Shown here in pieces: positions 7,517-13,869 of a DNA stretch of 39,329 nt. How positions within the stretch are numbered: position 1 is the stretch's first letter; each line of letters starts with the position of its first letter. The stretch comes from CBEULR01 sp965544035 (GTDB lineage: Bacteria; Bacillota; Desulfotomaculia; Desulfotomaculales; Desulforudaceae). The translations under genes and the position numbers were made by a program. The notes under the pieces were generated by a model. That model had not been told where the DNA came from, ran no database searches, and worked only from the letters and a program-made list of their open reading frames with translations. The DNA is taken from the NCBI GenBank assembly GCA_965544035.1, contig CBEULR010000019.1, positions 1-39,329 of the forward strand, in the 5' to 3' direction.

Positions 7517-8827
7517 TTGGAAAACCGTGTGATGGGCGTGGTCGGAGGGCTTGGGCATATCGGCCTGATCCAGGCGGCGGGCCTTGCTGAAGCGGGTTAC
7601 CGAACCATTGCCTACGATAAGGATGCCGGCAAGGTCAGGAGAATGCGGGAAGGGGTTGTGCCCTTCTATGAACCCGAACTGGAAGATCTGGTGCGTAAAA
7701 TGATGGAGTGCGGGCGGCTGGTGTTTACCGACCGGGTGCACCATTTGCGGGAGGCGGATATGGTGTATATCTGTGTAGACACCCCGCCTCTGCCGAACGG
7801 TGCGGCGGATACGTCGCGAGTGCGGTGTGCGGTGGAGGAGGTTGCAGAAAACCGGTTCAAGGATTTGACGGTGGTGGTTAAGAGTACGGTACCGGTCGGA
7901 ACAGCCCGCAGTCTAGACTGCATCTTGCGCGAACGGGGTCTTGCGGCACGGGTTACGGTGGTTTCCAATCCGGAGTTCCTCCGCGAGGGGACCGGGCTGT
8001 ACGACTTCCGACACCCGACGCGTGTTGTAGTCGGTGCGCAGTCTCAGGAGATCGCGCAAAGGGTGGCCGAGGTCTACTGTCCGCCGGGAGTCCCGGTGAT
8101 TCTCACGGGCTGGGAAAACGCGGAATTGATCAAGTATGCCGCAAACGCATTTCTGGCCACGAAGATCTCCTTTATTAATGAGCTGTCCCGCTTATGTGAA
8201 CAAATGGGGGGCGATATTCGGGTCATCAGTGAGGGGATCGGACTGGATCCCCGGATTGGTCCTCATTTTCTGGAGGCGGGGGTCGGTTTCAGCGGGCCTT
8301 GTCTGGAAAAGGATTTGAAATCCCTGATTCGCCAGTTTATTGATACAGGAGAAGAACCTGCATTGCTGCAGGCTGTCCTCCGGACCAATGATCGACAGCG
8401 GATCAGCATGATCTGCAAACTGCAGGATCGTCTGGGAAGCCTCCGCGGGAAACGCATCGGGGTGCTGGGCATGGTCTTCAAACCGGAAACGGATGACGTC
8501 CGGGACTCGCACAGTCTGCCGATTGTGCGGCATCTGCTTTCCCGCGGTGCGGTGGTGACGGTACACGACCTGCGGGTGAGGGGACCGGCACACGCCGGTA
8601 TTCCGGCAATTTTGCTCCCCGGAGTAGAGTGGGCGTCATCCGCCTATGAGGCGATCGCAGGACGGGATGCGGTTTTGATCCTGACCGCCTGGCCGGAATA
8701 CCGGGAGTTGGATCTGCGCCGGTTGGCAGACATGATGCGGCGGCCGATCGTGGTGGACGGGAGAAATCTTTTTGATCCCCGGGTGTTGTCGGAACTGGGG
8801 ATTGATTATCAGGGAGTGGGCATATGA
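7517..8827 (+). CDS. UDP-glucose/nucleotide-sugar dehydrogenase
   Basis: A 436-residue UDP-sugar 6-dehydrogenase (Ugd/TuaD/WecC superfamily) that oxidises the C6 alcohol to a uronic acid with two NAD+. Visible are the N-terminal Rossmann motif GGLGHIGL, VDTPPLPNGAAD, KSTVPVGT, the family signature NPEFLREG, the catalytic Cys in GVGFSGPCLEKD, and the C-terminal UDP-binding domain with GMVFKPETDDVRDS. The substrate (UDP-Glc or a HexNAc) cannot be fixed from sequence, but the next gene favours UDP-GlcA. TTG 7517 was chosen for GAGG 5 bases upstream; ATG 7532 is an alternative. Its TGA overlaps the next ATG (ATGA), so the two are translationally coupled. Confidence 0.88.
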   Translation: MENRVMGVVGGLGHIGLIQAAGLAEAGYRTIAYDKDAGKVRRMREGVVPFYEPELEDLVRKMMECGRLVFTDRVHHLREADMVYICVDTPPLPNGAADTSRVRCAVEEVAENRFKDLTVVVKSTVPVGTARSLDCILRERGLAARVTVVSNPEFLREGTGLYDFRHPTRVVVGAQSQEIAQRVAEVYCPPGVPVILTGWENAELIKYAANAFLATKISFINELSRLCEQMGGDIRVISEGIGLDPRIGPHFLEAGVGFSGPCLEKDLKSLIRQFIDTGEEPALLQAVLRTNDRQRISMICKLQDRLGSLRGKRIGVLGMVFKPETDDVRDSHSLPIVRHLLSRGAVVTVHDLRVRGPAHAGIPAILLPGVEWASSAYEAIAGRDAVLILTAWPEYRELDLRRLADMMRRPIVVDGRNLFDPRVLSELGIDYQGVGI

Positions 8828-9801
8828 AGTATCTGGTGACCGGTGCGGCCGGTTTTATCGGTTCCCATCTCAGCGCCGCCCTGCTGGCGCGGGGTTGGCG
8901 GGTATGGGGTTTGGATGATCTGAGCAAGGGACAAGCCGAGCATCTGCAGGGCTTGGAGAAGTACCCCGGTTTTACTTTTGTCAAGGCCTCCTTAGGGGAT
9001 ACCGATATCCTGCACCGCTTAGTAAATGAAGTCGATGTGATTTACCACCTGGCGGCCATCGTCGGGGTGAAACAGTATGTTGAGGATCCGGTAAAGGTCA
9101 TCGAGGTGGATGTATGTCAAACTGCCGGTCTATTGAAGCTTGCCGAGCAGGCGGGGAAGAAGGTGGTTTTTGCTTCTACTTCTGAAGTTTACGGGAAAAG
9201 CGACAACATCCCGTTCCGGGAGGATTCCGACCGGGTGTACGGACCGTCAGGCACCGACCGCTGGTGCTATGCGATCGCCAAGAGCGCCGCAGAACATCTC
9301 TGCTTTGGCTATGCCAGGCGGGGACTTAGGGTGGTCATCCTGCGCTATTTCAACGTTTATGGTCCCCACGCGGACAGCTCGGATTACGGGGGCGTGGTGC
9401 CGCGTTTTATGCGGCAGGCTTTGGCGAATGAGCCTTTGACGGTGCACGGGGACGGCCGTCAGACGCGCTGCTTCACCTACATCGACGACATCGTCAAGGG
9501 AACGATCGAGGCCGGAACCAGACCGGAAGCGGAAGGTAGGGTTTTCAATCTTGGTCATCGCCGGGAGACCTCCATTCGGGAGTTGGCGGGGCTGGTTCTT
9601 AAGATATGCGGAAGTGAGTCCAAACTGGTTTATCAGCCGTATGCCGAGTTCTACGGACCCTACTATGAGGATATTCCGCGCAGAATCCCGGATTTGGCGG
9701 CGGCCGAGGCGGTCTTGGGATATCAGCCGGCGGTTGACCTGGAAGACGGCCTGCGGCGAACATTTGAATGGTACAAAACCCGGGAGGCGCATAAGGATTA
9801 G
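8824..9801 (+). CDS. NAD-dependent epimerase/dehydratase, UDP-glucuronate decarboxylase-like
   Basis: A 325-residue extended SDR enzyme. GAAGFIGSHL binds NAD; the active site shows STSEVYGKSD and the Y-x3-K motif YAIAK after GTDRWC; later come RYFNVYGP and the substrate-side RCFTYIDDIV. The combination of SEVYG, RW-x-YAIAK and RCFTYIDD resembles UDP-glucuronate decarboxylases (UXS / ArnA C-terminal type). With the upstream dehydrogenase it would make UDP-xylose or a related pentose donor. A 4-epimerase acting on UDP-glucuronate is the main alternative. Start ATG 8824 overlaps the previous stop. Confidence 0.85.
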   Translation: MKYLVTGAAGFIGSHLSAALLARGWRVWGLDDLSKGQAEHLQGLEKYPGFTFVKASLGDTDILHRLVNEVDVIYHLAAIVGVKQYVEDPVKVIEVDVCQTAGLLKLAEQAGKKVVFASTSEVYGKSDNIPFREDSDRVYGPSGTDRWCYAIAKSAAEHLCFGYARRGLRVVILRYFNVYGPHADSSDYGGVVPRFMRQALANEPLTVHGDGRQTRCFTYIDDIVKGTIEAGTRPEAEGRVFNLGHRRETSIRELAGLVLKICGSESKLVYQPYAEFYGPYYEDIPRRIPDLAAAEAVLGYQPAVDLEDGLRRTFEWYKTREAHKD

Positions 9802-9833
9802 CGTACAACATTATTTGCGGGGGGGGGAGCACG

Positions 9834-10700
9834 ATGGCCGGCGGATTAATAAGCGTGTTGATTCCCACCTACAATCGTTGCCGCGCACTGGAGAGCACTC
9901 TAAAGTCCCTGGATTGTCAAACGGAGACAGGCAGGCCGTTTGAAGTGATTGTGGTGGACGATGGTTCGACCGATGAAACCGAGGCTTTTCTACAGCAGTG
10001 TTCGTTCTCCTACCCTTTTCGATCGGTTCGGCAGGAAAACAGGGGGCCGGCTGCAGCGCGCAACCTGGGCCTTAAGCTGATCCAAGGTGATACGGTATTG
10101 TTCCTGAATGATGACTGTACGGCCGCACCGGATCTCGTGGCCCAGCACCGGCGGTACCACCGGGAATTTGGCGAATGTGCGGTGCTGGGGCATATTGAAT
10201 GGTCCCCCGAGATTGTTCTGGCGCCGGAAGTTAAGGAACTGGCACGGCGGTTCTATTTCCCGTACCACCTGATTGAGGATCCCGCCGATGCCGGTTTCGG
10301 CTACTTCATCACCGGTAATCTGTCCGTACCGGTTCGGAAGGTGACCGAGGCGGGGGGATTTGATGAAGAATTCCGGGAGGCGGCCTTCGAGGATATCGAA
10401 TTGGGCTACCGGCTGGAACAGCTGGGTCTAAGAACCCGATATAACCCCCAAGCGATTGCTTATCATCTGCACCGAATAACGTTCGATGACCTGTGTGACC
10501 GGCATCGAAAGGTTGCTTACTGGCTGTATGTGTTCCTGCGTAAACATCCCGAAGCAAAAGCGGCCTTCATTCACCAGAGCGCCTTGCATGAAGAGTTCCC
10601 AATCAAGCGGATCGAATGCCTTCAGGTTGTGCTCAGTTATATGTCGTACCGGGGGTTTAAACAGGGGCGAGCGGATTTTGACCACTCCGGTACCGAATAA
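9834..10700 (+). CDS. GT2-family glycosyltransferase (peptide island)
   Basis: 288 residues, GT-A fold. ISVLIPTYNR and FEVIVVDDGSTDET open the nucleotide-binding half, LFLNDDC gives a DxD-like metal site, and FEDIELGYRLEQLG is the acceptor/catalytic motif. It is related to the minus-strand enzyme ending at 7174 (both have FEVIVVDD and ED-x-ELGYRL) but is shorter and keeps a more normal metal motif. ATG 9834 has GGGGGAG upstream, within a run of nine Gs (9819-9827). It lies 32 bases after the decarboxylase-like gene, and peptide pair A3-B3 follows 87 bases downstream behind its own promoter motif. The likely donor is the sugar made by the two preceding genes; the acceptor is unproven. Confidence 0.85.
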   Translation: MAGGLISVLIPTYNRCRALESTLKSLDCQTETGRPFEVIVVDDGSTDETEAFLQQCSFSYPFRSVRQENRGPAAARNLGLKLIQGDTVLFLNDDCTAAPDLVAQHRRYHREFGECAVLGHIEWSPEIVLAPEVKELARRFYFPYHLIEDPADAGFGYFITGNLSVPVRKVTEAGGFDEEFREAAFEDIELGYRLEQLGLRTRYNPQAIAYHLHRITFDDLCDRHRKVAYWLYVFLRKHPEAKAAFIHQSALHEEFPIKRIECLQVVLSYMSYRGFKQGRADFDHSGTE

Positions 10701-10728
10701 CCCTCCCCAACAAATGGCACTCGCCCAA

Positions 10729-10757
10729 GCACTAAATGGGTTGGACTGACGTAACGT
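10729..10757 (+). promoter_or_regulatory. Promoter-like motif, third peptide operon
   Basis: GCACTA at 10729-10734 and GACGTA at 10748-10753 keep the same 19-base offset seen at 4723/4742 and 5311/5330; the -10-like hexamer is TAACGT at 10752-10757. GACGT (10748) and ACGTC (10764) also form an inverted pair. Distance to ATG 10788 is 40 bases, shorter than in the other two operons. Confidence 0.5.
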
Positions 10758-10787
10758 GTGTTAACGTCGAGTGGGAGGGGGGTATTC

Positions 10788-11024
10788 ATGTCCGTTTTCT
10801 TCGGAACAGGGAAGCCATTTGATGAGGAACAGATTCAGGACCTGGAGGAACAATGGCTGAAGAAAAAGCACAATTCGGTACCGGGTGCCCAGTGCTGTTG
10901 TCCTTCGGTGGTAGTCTACCTCATCGAGACCGATTGTCTCAACATTAACAACGGTGGTTGTCCCGGCTGGAGTTTCTGTAACGGCAATCTCATTCCGCCC
11001 AACGGTTGTAGAAAGGGGGAGTAA
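10788..11024 (+). CDS. Cysteine-rich small peptide, type A (copy A3)
   Basis: 78 residues, the most divergent copy. The leader is acidic then basic (MSVFFGTGKPFDEEQ, LEEQWLKKKHNS), and the core begins at residue 36: CCCPSVVVYLIE, CLNINN, CPGWSFC, with all six Cys retained. The tail carries a seventh Cys (PNGCRKGE). ATG 10788 follows GGGAGGGGGG. B3 starts 3 bases after the stop. Being 5 kb from the other pairs, on the other side of the sugar genes, it marks the right edge of the island. Confidence 0.85.
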   Translation: MSVFFGTGKPFDEEQIQDLEEQWLKKKHNSVPGAQCCCPSVVVYLIETDCLNINNGGCPGWSFCNGNLIPPNGCRKGE

Positions 11025-11027
11025 GGG

Positions 11028-11228
11028 GTGGATAAGGAGAAAGTCAGTTCGGTGCTGAACGCGGTAAAAGAGGGTCTTCCACAGTGCGGTGAGGCCGTCC
11101 GCGGCGGTATCGGATCGGAGTGTTGTTGCCCGCTCATCGTCGTTTACCTGATCGAGACGCAGTGCTTGAACATCAATAACGCCAGCTGTCCTGACTGGCG
11201 GTTTTGCGGGAACAATATTGTGGGGTAG
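11028..11228 (+). CDS. Cysteine-rich small peptide, type B (copy B3)
   Basis: 66 residues with the type B leader pattern (MDKEKVSSVLNAVKEGLP, then AVRGG), so B leaders are conserved across all three operons while A leaders are not. The core starts at residue 32 (CCCPLIVVYLIE, CLNINN, CPDWRFC) and the tail is only GNNIVG. An extra Cys lies in the leader (PQCGE). Start is GTG with AGGGGGAG upstream, immediately after the A3 stop. Confidence 0.85.
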   Translation: MDKEKVSSVLNAVKEGLPQCGEAVRGGIGSECCCPLIVVYLIETQCLNINNASCPDWRFCGNNIVG

Positions 11229-11255
11229 CGGGAGAATTCGTGAGGGAATGAGCAA

Positions 11256-11285
11256 TAGAGGGGTCAACGGCCCCTCTGTTGTCTT
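11256..11285 (+). terminator. Probable terminator of operon A3-B3
   Basis: AGAGGGG (11257-11263) pairs with CCCCTCT (11271-11277) around a 7-base loop, followed by a modestly T-rich tract (GTTGTCTT). It is weaker than the terminators of the first two pairs. Confidence 0.65.
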
Positions 11286-11346
11286 ACCCTCTTCCGTTTT
11301 TCCGGTTTCCACTCTCATTTCCGTCACGCGGAATGATGCGCGGCAC

Positions 11347-11445
11347 TCAGCAACCGCCCCCGCCGGGGGGCTGCTGCTTCTTGGCCTTGGCTCCGAACAG
11401 TTTCTTCAGTATGTTTTTGAGGCCGTGCTCTTCTTTATTGGACAC
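11347..11445 (-). CDS. Small basic 32-residue protein with C-terminal GGGGC
   Basis: Start GTG (11445 on the minus strand) has AAAGGAGG 10 bases upstream. The product is MSNKEEHGLKNILKKLFG followed by a Lys/Gln/Pro stretch and GGGGC at the very end. It looks like an amphipathic helix with a terminal Cys; no known family is recognised. Good SD and promoter signals support it as real despite its size. It lies divergent from the permease-thioredoxin genes and beside the peptide island, and could belong to either. The second thioredoxin protein also starts with a KRLFGKEKK-type segment, a weak resemblance only. Confidence 0.5.
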   Translation of the reverse strand: MSNKEEHGLKNILKKLFGAKAKKQQPPGGGGC

Positions 11446-11484
11446 GCCTTCCAAACCTCCTTTGTCGTGTTTAATTACACTATT

Positions 11485-11514
11485 AGCATATTCAAGATGA
11501 ATTGTAAATCGATC
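11485..11514 (-). promoter_or_regulatory. Sigma-A-like promoter for the small minus-strand gene
   Basis: Read on the minus strand, TTTACA and TAATAG are separated by 17 bases, about 45 bases before the GTG at 11445. This supports a transcribed gene on the minus strand here. Confidence 0.5.
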
Positions 11515-11585
11515 CGACTCTTCGTACCCCCTTGTCTCCGTCAGTAATCCGTTGACGCGTGACACAAAGGCGCAGTATAATCAAG

Positions 11586-11614
11586 TTGACAAGTATATTA
11601 TGAAATTATGATAT
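11586..11614 (+). promoter_or_regulatory. Sigma-A-type promoter of the permease operon
   Basis: TTGACA (11586-11591), a 17-base spacer and TGATAT (11609-11614). Because the -10 overlaps an ATG at 11608, the permease must start further down, at GTG 11638. Confidence 0.75.
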
Positions 11615-11637
11615 TGCCATTTCGTAAGAGGTGTATT

Positions 11638-12708
11638 GTGATTGAGTTGCTGGTCCCGCCGCTGCTCGGCGGTTACTACGAGTTGCTGGAATACCTGTCG
11701 GCACACGTGCTGATGTGTCTGGTGCCGGCCTTTTTCATTGCGGGCGGTATCGTGGCCTTGGTTTCCACGGGGGCCGTCCTGCGCTACTTCGGGCCGATGA
11801 CCCCGAAGCCGCTCTCCTACGGGGTGGCTTCGGTTTCGGGAACGATTCTGGCGGTGTGTTCGTGTACCATCCTCCCGCTGTTCGCGGGCATCTACCGGAA
11901 GGGGGCCGGGCTCGGTCCGGCGGTGGCGTTCCTGTTTGCCGGACCGGCGATCAACCTCCTGGCGATCGTACTTACTGCGCGGAAGCTGGGTCTGGATATC
12001 GGGGCCGGTCGGGCGCTGGGGGCGGTCGTGTTCGCGGTCGTGATCGGCCTGATCATGGCTTTCCTGTTCCGGCGGGAGGAAGCGGCCAGGGCGACGAAAG
12101 AACGAGCGGCGGCGTCCCGGGGCTTCGCCACGGGCACGGACGATGACGGCAAGCCTCCGTTTCAGCTGCTCGTGTTCTTCGGCCTGCTGGTGGGGATCCT
12201 GCTGGTGGGCACGGCGGGCATCGTCCCGGCGGTGAAAATCGGGATCCTGGCTGTGCTGCTTGCGGCCCTGGCGCTGGTGGTGGCCCGCTGGTTCGATCGT
12301 GATGAGATCCGGACGTGGATGTCGGAGACCTGGACGCTGGTGCGTCTGATCGTACCGGTCCTGCTGGTCGGGGTTTTCGCGGCCGGCGTACTGAAAGCCG
12401 TTCTGCCCCCGGACTGGATCGCCGTTTCGGTGGGCGGCAACGGGCTGGCGGCCAACTTTATCGCATCGGTTGTGGGCGCATTGATGTACTTCTCCACCTT
12501 GACCGAGGTGCCGATCGTGAAGATGCTGGTCGATCTCGGCATGGGCCGGGGGCCGGCGCTGGCGCTGCTCCTCGCCGGACCGGCGCTGAGTCTGCCGAAC
12601 ATGCTGGTCATCCGGAACGTGATGGGGACGAAGAAGACAGCCGTGTACGTTGCGTTGGTGATTGTGATGGCGACACTCAGCGGCTATCTGTTCGGCAACT
12701 TAATCTAA
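11638..12708 (+). CDS. ArsP/YraQ-family permease
   Basis: 356 residues, strongly hydrophobic, about eight to ten membrane segments with a charged cytosolic loop near residues 145-175. The motif VCSCTILPLFAGIYRKG followed by FLFAGPAINLLA, and its C-terminal echo LLLAGPALSLPNMLV, are typical of the PF03773 permease family, some members of which export organoarsenicals; the substrate here is not known. GTG 11638 has AGAGG 7 bases upstream and fits the promoter position. Two thioredoxin-like genes follow on the same strand, an arrangement common for this family and suggesting a redox-active thiol or metalloid substrate. Confidence 0.85.
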   Translation: MIELLVPPLLGGYYELLEYLSAHVLMCLVPAFFIAGGIVALVSTGAVLRYFGPMTPKPLSYGVASVSGTILAVCSCTILPLFAGIYRKGAGLGPAVAFLFAGPAINLLAIVLTARKLGLDIGAGRALGAVVFAVVIGLIMAFLFRREEAARATKERAAASRGFATGTDDDGKPPFQLLVFFGLLVGILLVGTAGIVPAVKIGILAVLLAALALVVARWFDRDEIRTWMSETWTLVRLIVPVLLVGVFAAGVLKAVLPPDWIAVSVGGNGLAANFIASVVGALMYFSTLTEVPIVKMLVDLGMGRGPALALLLAGPALSLPNMLVIRNVMGTKKTAVYVALVIVMATLSGYLFGNLI

Positions 12709-12751
12709 CTGTTTAACAGGGCCAGGCTGACCCCTCAAGGAGGTTGTTTTG

Positions 12752-12994
12752 ATGATGAAGATCAAGGTTTTGGGCCCCGGCTGCAAGAAGTGTCACCAGC
12801 TTCTGGCCGAGGTCGAGGCAGCTGTGCGGGAGACCGGTGCCGATGCGAATATTGAGTACATTACGGACATTAATGCCTTCGCGGACTACGGGGTGTTTAT
12901 GACGCCCGGCCTGGTGATCGACGGTCAGGTAAAGGTGTCAGGCAAAGTGCCGAAGCGTGCGCAGATCGTGCGCTGGATCAAAGAAGCCCGTTAG
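12752..12994 (+). CDS. Small thioredoxin-like protein (CxxC)
   Basis: 80 residues, a minimal thioredoxin fold of the Thioredoxin_3 / redox-active disulfide type. The first strand leads into GPGCKKCHQL (CxxC), and the cis-Pro region is MTPGLVIDG. The usual C-terminal helix ends in QIVRWIKE. It is cytosolic with no signal. ATG 12752 was chosen for AAGGAGG 8 bases upstream; ATG 12755 and TTG 12749 are also in frame. It lies 43 bases after the permease gene. A disulfide exchange role for the permease substrate is inferred. Confidence 0.88.
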   Translation: MMKIKVLGPGCKKCHQLLAEVEAAVRETGADANIEYITDINAFADYGVFMTPGLVIDGQVKVSGKVPKRAQIVRWIKEAR

Positions 12995-13034
12995 TTTAGA
13001 AATGGAGTCAGGACAAATGTTGGAGGGGAAGGTC

Positions 13035-13565
13035 TTGCTGAAGAGACTGTTTGGGAAGGAGAAGAAAGAAAAGATTACCCAGGTGAAGATCGGCGGGGTG
13101 AAGATCGGCATCGCCGCCATCGACGAAACTGTGGAAGCGGTGGCGAAGATGGGGCTGACCGGTGATGATGAACTGACCCGCGCGATCATGGAGCGGGTGA
13201 AGGCGCAAAACTATGTGCCGGAAGCCGCTTACGACGAGTACGCCCGTGATCTCCTGTACTTCTACAAGATCAAAATGGGGCTACCTGTGGAAAAGCAGCA
13301 CTACGAGCCGATCCCCGGTCTGGTGGAGATCAAGGTGCTCGGTCCCGGCTGTCCCCGCTGTAACGGATTGGAGAAGGAAGTGCGCAGCCTGTTGGAGGAG
13401 ATGAACGTTCCGGCCGATCTGGAGAAGGTGGAGGATGTGAATGAGATCGCCGAGTATAACGTGGTAACGACACCCGCGCTGATTATCAACGGTGAGGTGA
13501 AGGCGGCGGGCAAGGTGCCGCGGCGTGAGCAGATCGTCCGCTGGATCGAGGAGGCTTTGACTTAG
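13035..13565 (+). CDS. Two-domain protein: N-terminal helical domain plus small thioredoxin domain
   Basis: 176 residues. Residues of about 1-90 form a charged domain (KRLFGKEKKEKITQVK, VKIGIAAIDETV, AQNYVPEAAYDEYARDLL). Residues of about 96-176 are a second copy of the neighbouring thioredoxin fold (GPGCPRCNGL with CxxC, TTPALIINGEVK, QIVRWIEE). Family members with the same extra domain occur beside such permeases. TTG 13035 is preferred because GGAGGGG sits 6 bases upstream; ATG 13017 and ATG 13002 are in frame but have poor SD sites. The tandem CxxC proteins probably form a relay. Confidence 0.8.
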   Translation: MLKRLFGKEKKEKITQVKIGGVKIGIAAIDETVEAVAKMGLTGDDELTRAIMERVKAQNYVPEAAYDEYARDLLYFYKIKMGLPVEKQHYEPIPGLVEIKVLGPGCPRCNGLEKEVRSLLEEMNVPADLEKVEDVNEIAEYNVVTTPALIINGEVKAAGKVPRREQIVRWIEEALT

Positions 13566-13869
13566 GGTTTAAAACAACTACCGAGGAGACTGCTGAGAGA
13601 ACCATCTCATTACAGAATTCGACCAAACGACCGAAATATCCGCGCTATTTCGAAGGCAGAAGGACTTGACGGGCTGCATATTGCTGTAGAATATTACAAA
13701 TATTAGAATATGTTTAATGACGCCCCGGGTTCAGCGAGTGGTTTTTGTTTCTCTACAGCGCTGCAGATTATTAGAATTTAGGATGATGATCGGACATCCG
13801 CAACCATCCGGTGAGACCGGGGGTAGCGGGTGTTATTGTTTTCGGGGCAAAACGGGAGGTGGTATTCTC
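13566..13869 (+). promoter_or_regulatory. Intergenic region with candidate promoter for cfa
   Basis: This 304-base gap holds no convincing gene. TTGACG at 13666-13671 with TAGAAT (15-base spacer) or GAATAT (17-base spacer) at about 13687-13694 is the best promoter candidate. It is followed by an AT-rich inverted stretch (AATATT / AAATATT, 13690-13705) that could be an operator. The remaining roughly 160-base leader before GTG 13870 shows no riboswitch that I recognise. Confidence 0.45.

Noticed and set aside
9819..9827. A run of nine Gs before the glycosyltransferase start as a phase-variation tract
   Set aside because: It is in the leader, not the coding part, and overlaps the SD; a length change could alter spacing, but a single sequence gives no evidence of it.
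13717..13869. Longer N terminus for cfa from ATG 13717
   Set aside because: The added residues are not like the family, and the strong GGGAGGTGG is at GTG 13870.
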